The notes below the pieces were generated by a model. The model did not search any database and was not told the DNA's origin. It saw only the letters and a program-made list of their open reading frames with translations. A program made the position numbers and the translations under genes. From NCBI GenBank assembly GCA_023484515.1, contig JAMDAY010000007.1:1-50178 (forward strand): a stretch of 50,178 bases of DNA. The letters are read 5' to 3'. This DNA comes from Patescibacteria group bacterium (GTDB taxonomy: Bacteria; Patescibacteriota; Doudnabacteria; UBA920). Positions 41,268 to 49,208 of this stretch are shown here, one piece after another (within the stretch, counting starts at the first letter, position 1; the number at the start of each line of letters is the position of its first letter).

Positions 41268-42707
41268 TTATACGTACTGGTCTCCCCAATCGTTCTGGAA
41301 CATCACCACATCCCCTGGACGCAAAATGTTTTTTAAATTTTCGTGGGCCTCGGGCGCGGTATTAAACCAAATAATTTGCGGTTTCTGCCTTTCCCCTAAT
41401 TCATAATTCCTAATTCCTAATTCTATATTTGGCGTCACGCTGTTTTTTATCAAAACGACCACATCCGCCGCACCGGCCAACTGTTCGCCTATTCGGCGAT
41501 GCAATTCAGCAGCCGCCTTTCCCGTTTCCACCATGCCCGGCGTAATAAAAACTTTGCGCCGGTTTTCAAATTGCTCTAAAACTTTTATAGCCTCGCTTAC
41601 GCCTTGCGGGTTGGCGTTGTAACTGTCGTCTATTACCAAAATGTCCCCTGCCCCGGCAATGGGCTGTAGCCGGTGCTCTACCGGTTTTACTTTTCCTATT
41701 CCTTTTCTAATTTCTTCATCAGCCATACCCAATTCTCTTGCAATTATAACCGCCCCGCTAACGTCTCCGAGCGAATATTTCCCCATCAGGCTTACTTCAA
41801 CCTTGCCTAAACCTTCCATTACCCCTTCCCACCCCAATTTCTCAGGAGAGAATTTTTGAAATTTGAAATTGGAAATTTGAAATTTTTCAACCCTATGGTC
41901 CGGCCAGGCATATTCTTTATAATGATCCATGACATTTCCATCGTCGCCATTTAAAACCACCAGCGCCTTTTCCTTAGTTCCGCCGACAAGTTCAAAAATT
42001 GTGGCCGTGACCGTTTCCATTCTTTTCATCCGTTCCAGATGCGCTTCGTTAATTCCCGTAACTACCGCAATATCCGGCCGCGCAATTTCGCAAATCTCCT
42101 TAATGTCGCCTTGGTAATGCTCCCCCATTTCTATAATGGCAATTTGCGTTTTTTCGCCAAGATATTTTAACGCCCACCGCGCAATTCCTACCGGCGTATT
42201 TATGCTCTCTGGTGTTGCTAAAACCTGAAACCTAACCCCCAAAACCTGTTTTAGCACTTCCTTCATAGTAGTCTTACCGTAACTGCCGGCAATGCCAATA
42301 ACTTTCAAATTCTCTAATTCCCTAATTCTCTTTTTCGCTCTTCCAATAATAATTTTCTTTGCCAAAAAATCCAAGGGCCATAGCAGCCATAAGGCCAGGG
42401 CAAACAACAAGAAATAAAAAAAGAATAACATTATCAGGCTGACGGAAAAGACCAGCCAGGAGCCGATTACGGAATTTTTGTAAATATGGTGGAACAGCAC
42501 GGCCAGCAGCAAAGCCAAAATTAAGTGCAAACCCATGGCCACCAACGCCAGCCCCCGCGCCTTGTTAGTCCACACCAACCGCTTCCTTAACGGCTCCCTG
42601 GACGGCATTAAACCCTTTTTAAACACCAACTTCCAAAACCGCCGGAGTTCGTAGTTTTCCAGTTGCAAAAGGTATAACTGGTATTTAATTATGTTAAACG
42701 GTTTCAT
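41268..42707 (-). CDS. murF: MurF-like UDP-MurNAc-tripeptide:D-Ala-D-Ala ligase with membrane N-terminus
   Basis: Start ATG 42707 (MKPFNIIKYQLYLLQ; 479 residues). The ORF is open to 42764, but that part lies in an inverted-repeat element. The ATPase loop is VIGIAGSYGKTTMKEVL, followed by IEMGEHYQGDIKEICEIARP, INEAHLERMKRMETVTATI, and the Mur ligase C-domain (VIDDSYNANPQGVSEAIKVL). The usual N-terminal UDP-binding domain is replaced by a basic segment and three hydrophobic helices (about 50-115), placing the enzyme at the membrane. Two stretches, FQISNFKFQKFS (about 273-285) and NIELGIRNYELGE (about 428-440), are translated AT-rich repeats. It is linked to ddl, which supplies D-Ala-D-Ala. Confidence 0.88.
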   Translation of the reverse strand: MKPFNIIKYQLYLLQLENYELRRFWKLVFKKGLMPSREPLRKRLVWTNKARGLALVAMGLHLILALLLAVLFHHIYKNSVIGSWLVFSVSLIMLFFFYFLLFALALWLLWPLDFLAKKIIIGRAKKRIRELENLKVIGIAGSYGKTTMKEVLKQVLGVRFQVLATPESINTPVGIARWALKYLGEKTQIAIIEMGEHYQGDIKEICEIARPDIAVVTGINEAHLERMKRMETVTATIFELVGGTKEKALVVLNGDDGNVMDHYKEYAWPDHRVEKFQISNFKFQKFSPEKLGWEGVMEGLGKVEVSLMGKYSLGDVSGAVIIARELGMADEEIRKGIGKVKPVEHRLQPIAGAGDILVIDDSYNANPQGVSEAIKVLEQFENRRKVFITPGMVETGKAAAELHRRIGEQLAGAADVVVLIKNSVTPNIELGIRNYELGERQKPQIIWFNTAPEAHENLKNILRPGDVVMFQNDWGDQYV

Positions 42708-42751
42708 AAGTAGCGTTCGTAAATTACTAAATTTTTTATAGTAGCAAGCTT

Positions 42752-42847
42752 TGATGGTTCCCATCCGGTATAAATGATCTTTAAATTATTGGATAATGAT
42801 CATCGTCAGCCTAACTTTGGGAAGATTGTCCCGGATGGGAGCCATCA
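42752..42847. repeat. 96-bp element with 17-bp terminal inverted repeats
   Basis: TGATGGTTCCCATCCGG (42752-42768) is complementary to 42831-42847 with one mismatch, enclosing 62 bp. It lies between the hydrolase and murF starts and contains no supported gene. Confidence 0.75.
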
Positions 42848-42949
42848 ATTACAATCAACCGCTTATGCATACCGGCATCCCTATATATAACAAGATTCTT
42901 AATACCAATTTGTATATTAGTGAAAATTTGTATATTTGCGATTACTCCT

Positions 42950-43720
42950 TTATATGTTTGCAAACACTGCTAATATTTTTGCAAACTCCTCCGGCTGGTC
43001 AACAAAACTGAAATGCCCGGCGTTCGGCAGCACTTCCAGCTTTGATCCGGCGATCAACTGCCGCATCCTTTTGCCAAACTCTATTGGCGTGGCCTTGTCG
43101 TTTTCTCCCCAAATGATTAAGGTTGGAATGCTTACCTTTTTCATGTCTTCCGTCAAATCTTCGTTTATGACTTTTACGTAAGTTTGTTGCAGCTCCGGCG
43201 TGGCCACGTAATCTTCGGCCCCTATTTTCCGATAGATCCCCTGCCGCAACCCTTGCATAAATTGGGGTTTAAAAACCGGCTTTACCGCTTTGGCAAGCGT
43301 GGCCATTAAGCTTTTTTTTGGCCGGCTGCCTGCAAAACCGGCGCTGTCTGCCAATACCAGCCCCTTGATCAGTTCGGGATTATTCGCCGCCAGCTTAATT
43401 GCCACCCTGCCGCCAAAAGAATGACCGACCAGAATGACGTTTTCCAATTCCAATTTTTTTATAAACTCCCAGACCGCTACCGCGTAATCCCCCACCGACC
43501 AGGCGGTTTTAGGAACCTCCGACCCCCCAAACCCAGGCAAATCAATAGCAAAATAATTTAATCTTTCAATCTTTAAATCTTTTAATCTTTTAACCACCCC
43601 ATTCCACGCTTCCTTGTTTGACCGCCAGCCATGCAAAAACAGCAAAGCCGCGCCGGCTTCCCGGCCTGCATTTTCGCTGTAAGATATTAACAAATTCCTG
43701 ACAACAATCTGTTTGTTCAT
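42950..43720 (-). CDS. Alpha/beta hydrolase
   Basis: A 256-residue alpha/beta-hydrolase fold protein. The oxyanion segment is LLFLHGWRSNKEAWNGVV (about 27-44), the nucleophile elbow is LVGHSFGGRVAIKLA (Ser near 102), the acid region is LIIWGENDKATP (Asp near 204), and the catalytic His is in LPNAGHFSFVDQPEEF (about 237). It has no signal peptide or transmembrane helix, so it is cytoplasmic. It could be a carboxylesterase or lipase of lipid turnover. The substrate is unknown. Confidence 0.9.
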   Translation of the reverse strand: MNKQIVVRNLLISYSENAGREAGAALLFLHGWRSNKEAWNGVVKRLKDLKIERLNYFAIDLPGFGGSEVPKTAWSVGDYAVAVWEFIKKLELENVILVGHSFGGRVAIKLAANNPELIKGLVLADSAGFAGSRPKKSLMATLAKAVKPVFKPQFMQGLRQGIYRKIGAEDYVATPELQQTYVKVINEDLTEDMKKVSIPTLIIWGENDKATPIEFGKRMRQLIAGSKLEVLPNAGHFSFVDQPEEFAKILAVFANI

Positions 43721-43793
43721 CTACTATATAATAGCATTGCCTAAATCTTTTAGACAATATATAATATTTAAGCGAATTTACAATAATAAATCG

Positions 43794-43867
43794 CGGGATG
43801 TAGTATACCGGTAGTACGCGCGCTTCGGGTGCGTGAAGACCGGGTTCAATTCCCGGCATCCCGACCA
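43794..43867 (+). tRNA. tRNA-Pro (anticodon CGG)
   Basis: Acceptor CGGGATG/CATCCCG, anticodon stem CGCGC/GCGTG with loop TTCGGGT (CGG), T-loop TTCAATT, discriminator A and encoded CCA. C1-G72 fits proline. Confidence 0.95.
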
Positions 43868-43914
43868 ATAAAAATGCTCAAATTTCCCAAGGAAATTTGA
43901 GCATTTTTATTGGT
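43864..43914. terminator. Bidirectional terminator between convergent tRNA genes
   Basis: 24-bp perfect arms around CAA join the CCA ends of tRNA-Pro and tRNA-Ala. The stem carries A/T runs at both bases. Confidence 0.8.
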
Positions 43915-43984
43915 GGACCAACCGGGAATCGGACCCGGAACTCATCCATGCCATGGATGCGTATTACCACTATACTATTGGCCC
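43911..43984 (-). tRNA. tRNA-Ala (anticodon GGC)
   Basis: Acceptor GGGCCAA/TTGGTCC with the G3-U70 wobble pair that identifies alanine tRNA, anticodon stem CATCC/GGATG with loop ATGGCAT (GGC), and encoded CCA. Confidence 0.95.
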
Positions 43985-44010
43985 TAACTAAATTTGCCTG
44001 CCAGATAATT

Positions 44011-44265
44011 TTATCTGATATTTTGAAATTGTTCAAGGAGCCGCTCTATTTGGTTAAATTGATTGCGGAAGGCCGGGATAATCCCCATGGCATTTAAGAT
44101 ATAAATGATAATTGACAAGGCAATAGCCGCTCCGGCCACGCTCCCCAACCCGCTTAACACTCCATAAAAAAACGCCCGCCACATCCCGTTTTTGGATGTT
44201 TTTTTGTTTATGTCGGCCAAATTCCGGTTAATTGCGTCCAATTGGTTTTTTAAATCCTGGTCCAT
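44011..44265 (-). CDS. Small membrane protein (DUF5665-like)
   Basis: 84 residues. The N-terminal half is polar and coiled-coil-like (LKNQLDAINRNLADINKKTS). Then comes a Gly/Ala-rich transmembrane segment (FFYGVLSGLGSVAGAAIALS), a second hydrophobic stretch IIIYILNAMGII, and the amphipathic tail NQFNQIERLLEQF. The GLGSVAGAA pattern is typical of small DUF5665 proteins common in CPR and Firmicutes; the function is unknown. It lies between tRNA-Ala and tRNA-Arg on the same strand. Confidence 0.75.
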   Translation of the reverse strand: MDQDLKNQLDAINRNLADINKKTSKNGMWRAFFYGVLSGLGSVAGAAIALSIIIYILNAMGIIPAFRNQFNQIERLLEQFQNIR

Positions 44266-44314
44266 AATATTTAAATTAAGCCTAAGTCTTTAAATAATTT
44301 TCATAGTCTCTATA

Positions 44315-44389
44315 TGGTGCCCTCGGAGGGAATCGGACCCCCATCTTATCCTTAGGACGGATCTGCTCTATCCATTGAGCTACGAAGGC
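44315..44389 (-). tRNA. tRNA-Arg (anticodon CCU)
   Basis: Acceptor GCCTTCG/CGAGGGC, D-arm GCTC/GAGC, anticodon loop GTCCTAA (CCU), T-loop TCCGATT and encoded CCA. CCU reads AGG. Confidence 0.92.
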
Positions 44390-44657
44390 GTAAAATATTA
44401 TAAGCAGCTAAAAAATTATATCATAAAATAGCTTTGTGATAAAATTATTTTATCAAGCCGTGCAAGACCATTTCTTAAGACTCCCTTATGGGATAAGTAT
44501 TCTTAGCATGGATTTACTATTGATCATTATCAGATAATCTTAAGTCTATTAATTCCAGAAGAAAGTCTTAAGGAAGCTAAACAAAGTAAATCTAAGTGTC
44601 TCAAATTAATATATATTATAGCACTTTTTATCTATTTTGTCCAATTTATCTAAAATT

Positions 44658-46049
44658 ATGCCAAAGTGGGAAGAAATTCCAAAATTTAAGGTATTTTTAC
44701 TTAAAATTTGCATTTTTTTCTTTGTTTTTACCCTAACTTTCCCTGTTAGGCACATTTTTTTCAATTATTTAAGCTACATTTTGGGCGAATATAGTGATTT
44801 TACCTCATTTTCTTTATATCTAAGCGATATTATGTTAGTAGTGCTATTTTTCACCACGTGGTGGACTTTTCTACCACGTGGTAGGGAAATCTATGATTCA
44901 ATAAAATACTATATTCCTTTGTATTTATGCGGTATTTTGACATTTTTTATTAAATTTGATCATAATTGGCCTTTAAGCCTATATTTTTTAGTAAAACTAG
45001 GGGAATTGATTGTTGCATATGGAACATTCCATATACTATTTACTAAAATTAGCCTAAAACATTGGTTTTTTAAGGTTTTTAACGCATTTGCCACCACAGA
45101 AGCACTTATAGCATTAATTCAATTCGCAAAACAAGGACCATTAGGCCTGAACAAGCTAGGGGAGCAACTAATTTATCCAAACGCCCTAGGAGTAGCCAAA
45201 ATTATAATTGCTGGCAAAACCTACATCCGCGCTTACGGAACCTTTCCTCATCCCAACCTCTTGTCAGCTTTCTTGATTGTTGGTATTTTTGCTTCAATTT
45301 ATCTTTTCTACCAAATTGATAACAAAATCGCCAAAATTTGCTACGCAATATGCTTGTTTATTAATATTTTTGGCCTTACAGTAACGTTTTCACGTGGAGC
45401 ATTTTTAGCCTTCGGCATCGGACTGGTTGTATTTTTTGGATATTTGATAATAAAACGGCAAAAAATCCCGAATTTTAACCAGGTTGTTATAGTTATGGTT
45501 ATTGTTATTGTTTCTGCCTTGGGTTCGTTAAGCACATTCAAGCCTTTCTTATTAACTCGCGCCACAATTTCTGACCAAGCAACCGTGGAAAGGAAATTGT
45601 ATAACCATATTGCGCTCAAAATGATTTTGAACCATCCAATAACCGGAATTGGGGCAGGGGAGAGTGTGCTTCACATGCAACAGTACTCGCCAATTAACCT
45701 AACTTCCTGGCAAACCCAACCTATTCATAATTATTTTTTGCTAGCTACCGCGGAATTGGGAATTGTAACCGCAGTGATATTGATTTGGATTATTCTGTGG
45801 CATGGCTGGGTATTGCTTAAATCTTTTATTTATAGATCTCAACCCCTAATTCAAATCAAAAACGGGTCAGACGCACTTTACACGCTGACCTTATTTAGCC
45901 TGCTAATTTGCTTTCTGGTTCTAATGCAATTTGACCACTATTTTTATACGCTCCAACAAACCCAATTCTTGTTTTGGATTGTTTTAGGAATTATTGCCGC
46001 GGCAATTTTAAACCCTTCTCCAAAAATTGAAGAAGGGCAAGGCTTGTGA
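44658..46049 (+). CDS. O-antigen ligase/polymerase (Wzy/WaaL-like)
   Basis: About 463 residues from ATG 44658; TTG at 44637 is an alternative and neither has a ribosome binding site. It has around twelve hydrophobic helices. The large loop near residues 320-370 with HPITGIGAGESVLHMQ and QPIHNYFLLATAELGIVTAV matches the Wzy_C signature of O-antigen ligases and polymerases, and RAYGTFPHPNLLSAFL is the other conserved region. It joins or polymerises lipid-linked glycans at the outer face of the membrane. A low-GC, AT-rich gene compared with its neighbours, and alone without other glycan genes here. Near residues 65-74 two copies of ACCACGTGGT occur in the DNA. Confidence 0.85.
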   Translation: MPKWEEIPKFKVFLLKICIFFFVFTLTFPVRHIFFNYLSYILGEYSDFTSFSLYLSDIMLVVLFFTTWWTFLPRGREIYDSIKYYIPLYLCGILTFFIKFDHNWPLSLYFLVKLGELIVAYGTFHILFTKISLKHWFFKVFNAFATTEALIALIQFAKQGPLGLNKLGEQLIYPNALGVAKIIIAGKTYIRAYGTFPHPNLLSAFLIVGIFASIYLFYQIDNKIAKICYAICLFINIFGLTVTFSRGAFLAFGIGLVVFFGYLIIKRQKIPNFNQVVIVMVIVIVSALGSLSTFKPFLLTRATISDQATVERKLYNHIALKMILNHPITGIGAGESVLHMQQYSPINLTSWQTQPIHNYFLLATAELGIVTAVILIWIILWHGWVLLKSFIYRSQPLIQIKNGSDALYTLTLFSLLICFLVLMQFDHYFYTLQQTQFLFWIVLGIIAAAILNPSPKIEEGQGL

Positions 46050-46169
46050 CTATTTATCTTTGCAAGATAAGTTGAACGAATTATGCTGATTGATGGAAAA
46101 AATTGTTCAACTTAATATGCCGTGCACAAAAAATATTAAATCCTATATCTTACATCATAAATCTAAATT

Positions 46170-46640
46170 TTACTTATGATATTCTTTTCCCGCCAAAATC
46201 ATGCACGCCCGGTAAATTTGTTCTTCCAAAAGCACGCGCGCAAAGTTGTGCGTAAACGTAAGAGGGGACAGGGAAATGGAATAATTGCTGAACTGGTGCA
46301 AAGATTCGTGCAAGCCAATGCCGCTGCCAATGACAAACGTCAGTTCTTTGCCCAGGCCGCCAATCCTTTGCAAAAAAACGGAAAAATCTTTGGAGTTCCG
46401 CTGTGTGCCTTTTTCTTCCATTAAAATTACAATCCCGTCCGGGGGAAGGTGTTTGGCAATTTTTTCCGCTTCCTGGGCCTTAACTTTTTCCAAGTCAAAA
46501 TTCTTGCCGTAAGAAACTTCCGGCAATTCTACCATCTTAACCTTGGCAAAAGGCTTAAGCCGCTTTAGATATTCCTGCTCCAACTCTTTAAAACAAGGCT
46601 CTTTAAATTTTCCTAAGGCAATAATGGTAATTTTGAACAT
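46170..46640 (-). CDS. rlmH: 23S rRNA (pseudouridine-1915-N3)-methyltransferase RlmH
   Basis: A 156-residue SPOUT methyltransferase acting on the 23S rRNA helix 69 loop in assembled ribosomes. Family features are ITIIALGKFKEPCFKELEQEYLKRL at the N-terminus, ILMEEKGTQRNSKDFSVFLQ, the knot motif TFVIGSGIGLHESL, and the C-terminal LSPLTFTHNFARVLLEEQIYRACMI. Here FVIGSGIGLHESL replaces the more usual FVIGGADGL form. Length is normal. A 36-bp palindrome (46657-46692) lies directly upstream. Confidence 0.93.
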   Translation of the reverse strand: MFKITIIALGKFKEPCFKELEQEYLKRLKPFAKVKMVELPEVSYGKNFDLEKVKAQEAEKIAKHLPPDGIVILMEEKGTQRNSKDFSVFLQRIGGLGKELTFVIGSGIGLHESLHQFSNYSISLSPLTFTHNFARVLLEEQIYRACMILAGKEYHK

Positions 46641-46656
46641 AATCCTTCCGATATTT

Positions 46657-46692
46657 TCCTCTCATAAATCACGGCCGTGGTTTATGAGAGGA
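46657..46692. repeat. 36-bp near-perfect palindrome upstream of rlmH
   Basis: Two 18-base halves (TCCTCTCATAAATCACGG and complement with one mismatch). A T-run follows on the plus strand, so it may terminate plus-strand transcripts. Confidence 0.85.
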
Positions 46693-46827
46693 TTTTTATA
46701 AACCCATTTTAACGCCCTTTCGGCGCTTTACTACTTTATCACATTACGCTAAAATATAACAGCGCTCTATAATATTTATAAGCGTTTTTCTTCGCAGGGC
46801 TTGCCCTGCATAGCTTTAGCGAAACAG

Positions 46828-46901
46828 GGGCCTGTAGCATAGTGGTAGTGCATGGCATTCGCATTGCCGGGACGGGGGTTCGATTCCCCCCAGGTCCACC
46901 A
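46828..46901 (+). tRNA. tRNA-Ala (anticodon CGC)
   Basis: Acceptor GGGCCTG/CAGGTCC with the G3-U70 pair of alanine tRNAs, anticodon loop TTCGCAT (CGC), T-loop TTCGATT and encoded CCA. A TATAAT about 55 bases upstream (near 46771) is a likely promoter. Confidence 0.95.
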
Positions 46902-46930
46902 AACCCCCATAATAGCATATAGAAATTTTT

Positions 46931-46975
46931 AATTATCGGCATTAGCCTTTGTGGCTAATGCCGATAATTTTTCAT
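46931..46975 (+). terminator. Terminator after tRNA-Ala (CGC)
   Basis: 17-bp perfect arms AATTATCGGCATTAGCC and complement around TTTGT, followed by a T-run. Confidence 0.88.
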
Positions 46976-47014
46976 ACTCTTGTTAAATAATAAACCAGGT
47001 ATTATCATTAAACC

Positions 47015-48112
47015 ATGAATGGAAAACTTCAATTTAGGAACTCTTACATTGAATCTATCGACGGGATAGACTATTTAAGCCTTGACGAAAAGAATTATTA
47101 TGATACGGGTTTTGCCACGGGAATTCTTCTTGCCAAATCCGGCTATAAAATTATCAAACTTTTAAGAAACCCCCTTGTAAAAATACTTTTATGGCTTCTC
47201 TATCTTAAATATAAAATTAGAATTAAGGGCGTCAGTATTCCAGAGGAATACCAAGACGAGCTTAATGGCTGTGCAGATGCCATTAAAGTTCGTTATAAAT
47301 ATTTGCTCTTTATAAATCTAATTTATGAAATAAAGGGCTGTTCAGGTTTTGCCTTTTATAATCCTGACGGAACTTTGCTCCTCGCTCATAATACTGATGT
47401 CCCGGAATTCTGGGCAAAATTCGCCATGCGGTATATGAAACCGCTTGTGACAAAAGTGTCAATCCCGGGTAAAAATTGCTTCGTCCATGTTTCTCACCCG
47501 CTTATGTTGGGAGCTCTAAACGGTTATAATGATAAAGGAATAGCCATTTCCTCACATGATGCAGGCGGTGTTTACGCTAAAATTATTAAAGGCAACACGA
47601 GCGCATCCTGTGCGGTTAAAATTATTTTGGAATCTGCAAAAAACTTAACTGATGTACAAGAAATAGCCCGTAGAAATCCCACTTATTACCCGAGAATTAT
47701 GATTGTTGCAAGTGAAAAAGAAAACCTAACTTCTATTCTTGAGGAGTATCCATCAGATTACAATTTTATAAACGCTAAAGGCTGCCCGTATATTTTTTCC
47801 ACCAACCATTACCAAAGCCAAAAAATGCGCCAATACCATAGAGAATTTAAAAAAGGCAGTTTAGACAGATTAACCTGTTTAATGGGAAGCCTGTCTGGGA
47901 AAAAGACTTTATCAGTTCAAGAAGCCATTGAAATTTTAAAAGACCATAGAAACGGCATACAACGTGACACCACGGGATATTCCATTGCGAATATTGGAAC
48001 AATACAAAGTTTCGTTTTTGACATAACCAATGGCTGTATTTATATTTCAAACAGTAATAAGTTACCCGTTTCTCTACACGGTAATTTTGTTAAGGTCCAT
48101 GCTTTGTTATAA
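47015..48112 (+). CDS. Acyl-CoA:6-APA acyltransferase-like Ntn hydrolase (peptidase C45 family)
   Basis: A 365-residue protein. KGCSGFAFYNPDGTLLLAHNTD (about 107-128) has the pattern of C45/AAT-type Ntn hydrolases: the Cys after KG would be the nucleophile revealed by self-cleavage, followed by the conserved N-x-D. ALNGYNDKGIAISSHDAG (about 170) and the C-terminal NIGTIQSFVFDITNGCIYIS also match. The N-terminal ~105 residues (hydrophobic segment LVKILLWLLYLKYKIR) form the proregion and may associate with the membrane. Substrates range from N-acyl amides to bile salts; none can be assigned. TATTAT lies 8 bases before ATG 47015 and there is no ribosome binding site, suggesting a leaderless mRNA. 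Confidence 0.75.
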   Translation: MNGKLQFRNSYIESIDGIDYLSLDEKNYYDTGFATGILLAKSGYKIIKLLRNPLVKILLWLLYLKYKIRIKGVSIPEEYQDELNGCADAIKVRYKYLLFINLIYEIKGCSGFAFYNPDGTLLLAHNTDVPEFWAKFAMRYMKPLVTKVSIPGKNCFVHVSHPLMLGALNGYNDKGIAISSHDAGGVYAKIIKGNTSASCAVKIILESAKNLTDVQEIARRNPTYYPRIMIVASEKENLTSILEEYPSDYNFINAKGCPYIFSTNHYQSQKMRQYHREFKKGSLDRLTCLMGSLSGKKTLSVQEAIEILKDHRNGIQRDTTGYSIANIGTIQSFVFDITNGCIYISNSNKLPVSLHGNFVKVHALL

Positions 48113-48200
48113 AGGAAATTTTTTACAAATATAAAAATATTGAACTATATTTAAAATACAAAGAAGAAGATTTCAATATTCCCATACTGCCTAGAAACTA

Positions 48201-48434
48201 ATGCATTATTTTTATTTATTTCGCTGCAAGGACGGCTCGCTTTATTCGGGGAGCACCAGTGATTTGAAAAAGCGGGAACAGGCACACAATTCCGGCAGGG
48301 GATCTAAATACGTCCGGGCGCATGGCGGGGGACAGATTGTTTACCATGAAAAATTCAGGTCGCTTTCCAAAGCCCTCAAGCGCGAAGCCCAAATAAAAAA
48401 ATGGCCACGGGCAAAAAAACTAAAATTACTTTAA
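48201..48434 (+). CDS. GIY-YIG nuclease family protein (UPF0213-like)
   Basis: 77 residues carrying the whole small GIY-YIG fold: HYFYLFRCKDGSLYSGSTSDL (the paired Y-x-Y and Y-x-G motifs), the Arg in LKKREQAHNSGRGSKYVRAH, and the Glu-containing helix SKALKREAQIKKWPRAKKL. Stand-alone proteins of this size are widespread and poorly characterised; they may process structured DNA. A strong terminator follows 3 bases after the stop. The start ATG has no clear ribosome binding site. Confidence 0.9.
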   Translation: MHYFYLFRCKDGSLYSGSTSDLKKREQAHNSGRGSKYVRAHGGGQIVYHEKFRSLSKALKREAQIKKWPRAKKLKLL

Positions 48435-48436
48435 CA

Positions 48437-48470
48437 AAATCCCCGTTCTTGGAAGAACGGGGATTTTATT
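48437..48470 (+). terminator. Terminator after the GIY-YIG gene
   Basis: 15-bp perfect arms AAAATCCCCGTTCTT and complement with a minimal centre, T-rich at the 3' side. It also faces the convergent HEPN gene and may serve both. Confidence 0.88.
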
Positions 48471-48483
48471 AAAAAGGCCGGGA

Positions 48484-48801
48484 TTATTCCAAATTTTTTA
48501 ACAATGCAGGTATTTCATTTATAGCTACATCATAAACAATGGACAAATCAACATCCATATAATGATGTACCAACCTATCCCGCATAGCCATGGCCTTATG
48601 CCAATCCACACCGGAATATTTATCGCGCGCATTTTGCGATAACCGCTTAGAAGCCTCGCCGATATTTTCAATCAACTTGAGCACAGCCAGCTGTAATTTT
48701 TCATCCACAATAAAATTTTCAAAATCCAAGTCTTGGGTATAGCCGACAACCTTACGGCCAAAATCCTTAATCTCTTCCAAATAAATTTTATCTTTGTCCA
48801 T
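48484..48801 (-). CDS. hepT: HEPN-domain ribonuclease toxin (HepT-like)
   Basis: 105 residues, helical, with the HEPN catalytic motif RDRLVHHY (R-x4-H-x-Y, about 73-80) and the preceding helices LAVLKLIENIGEASKRLSQN typical of DUF86/HepT. HepT cleaves RNA or tRNA ends and is neutralised by the MntA nucleotidyltransferase encoded just upstream. The two genes overlap by 14 bp, which couples their translation. No target can be deduced. Confidence 0.88.
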   Translation of the reverse strand: MDKDKIYLEEIKDFGRKVVGYTQDLDFENFIVDEKLQLAVLKLIENIGEASKRLSQNARDKYSGVDWHKAMAMRDRLVHHYMDVDLSIVYDVAINEIPALLKNLE

Positions 48802-49078
48802 AGATAATTTTTATATCTTTTTCGATTTGGGGCTTTAAAAATTTATTTATAGCTCCTTCAGTAACCAAATCAATATCTTTAAGCAACGAACTTCGCAATT
48901 CATCGTCAAGTTTTAAATAAGCAGCAAAAGTCGCCGGACCGGAAAACTTTACCAAGATGTCCACATCGCTGTCCGGCCTCGCCTGGCCTCTGGCTACACT
49001 GCCAAAAACTCCCGCGTAAGCAACTCGGTTTCTTTCTAAAATGGGGATAATAAGTTTTTTTACTTCCTCGATATCCAT
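48788..49078 (-). CDS. mntA: MNT-domain nucleotidyltransferase antitoxin (MntA-like)
   Basis: 96 residues. The minimal nucleotidyltransferase signature GSVARGQARPDSDVDILV (G-S-x10-D-x-D, about 26-43) and a further acid near KDIDLV (about 67) form the metal site. MntA modifies HepT (AMPylation of the HEPN Tyr), which inactivates it. It lies upstream of and overlaps hepT, the usual gene order for this module. A stabilisation or phage-defence role is known for the family. Confidence 0.9.
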   Translation of the reverse strand: MDIEEVKKLIIPILERNRVAYAGVFGSVARGQARPDSDVDILVKFSGPATFAAYLKLDDELRSSLLKDIDLVTEGAINKFLKPQIEKDIKIIYGQR

Positions 49079-49208
49079 AGCATAATCTTAGACGATTTAA
49101 CCAGGGCGGTCAAACAGCGGAATGGAAGTAAAGCGGGTCAGAATGTTGCGGCCATATCGGGTGGATCGAACTTTGCGCATCGTAATATTGTTGTTAGGTA
49201 AAATGGAT

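Noticed and set aside
42708-42764. 19-residue N-terminal extension of MurF
   Set aside because: It lies in the inverted-repeat element and has no ribosome binding site; the homologous start MKPFNII follows.
44390-44636. Repeated CTTAAGACT/AGTCTTAAG words upstream of the O-antigen ligase
   Set aside because: They are short and irregularly spaced. Possible regulatory use cannot be supported.
49097-49180. 27-codon minus-strand ORF, Arg/Thr-rich, between mntA and csaA
   Set aside because: No ribosome binding site, no recognised family, and too short to support; the region otherwise shows nothing.
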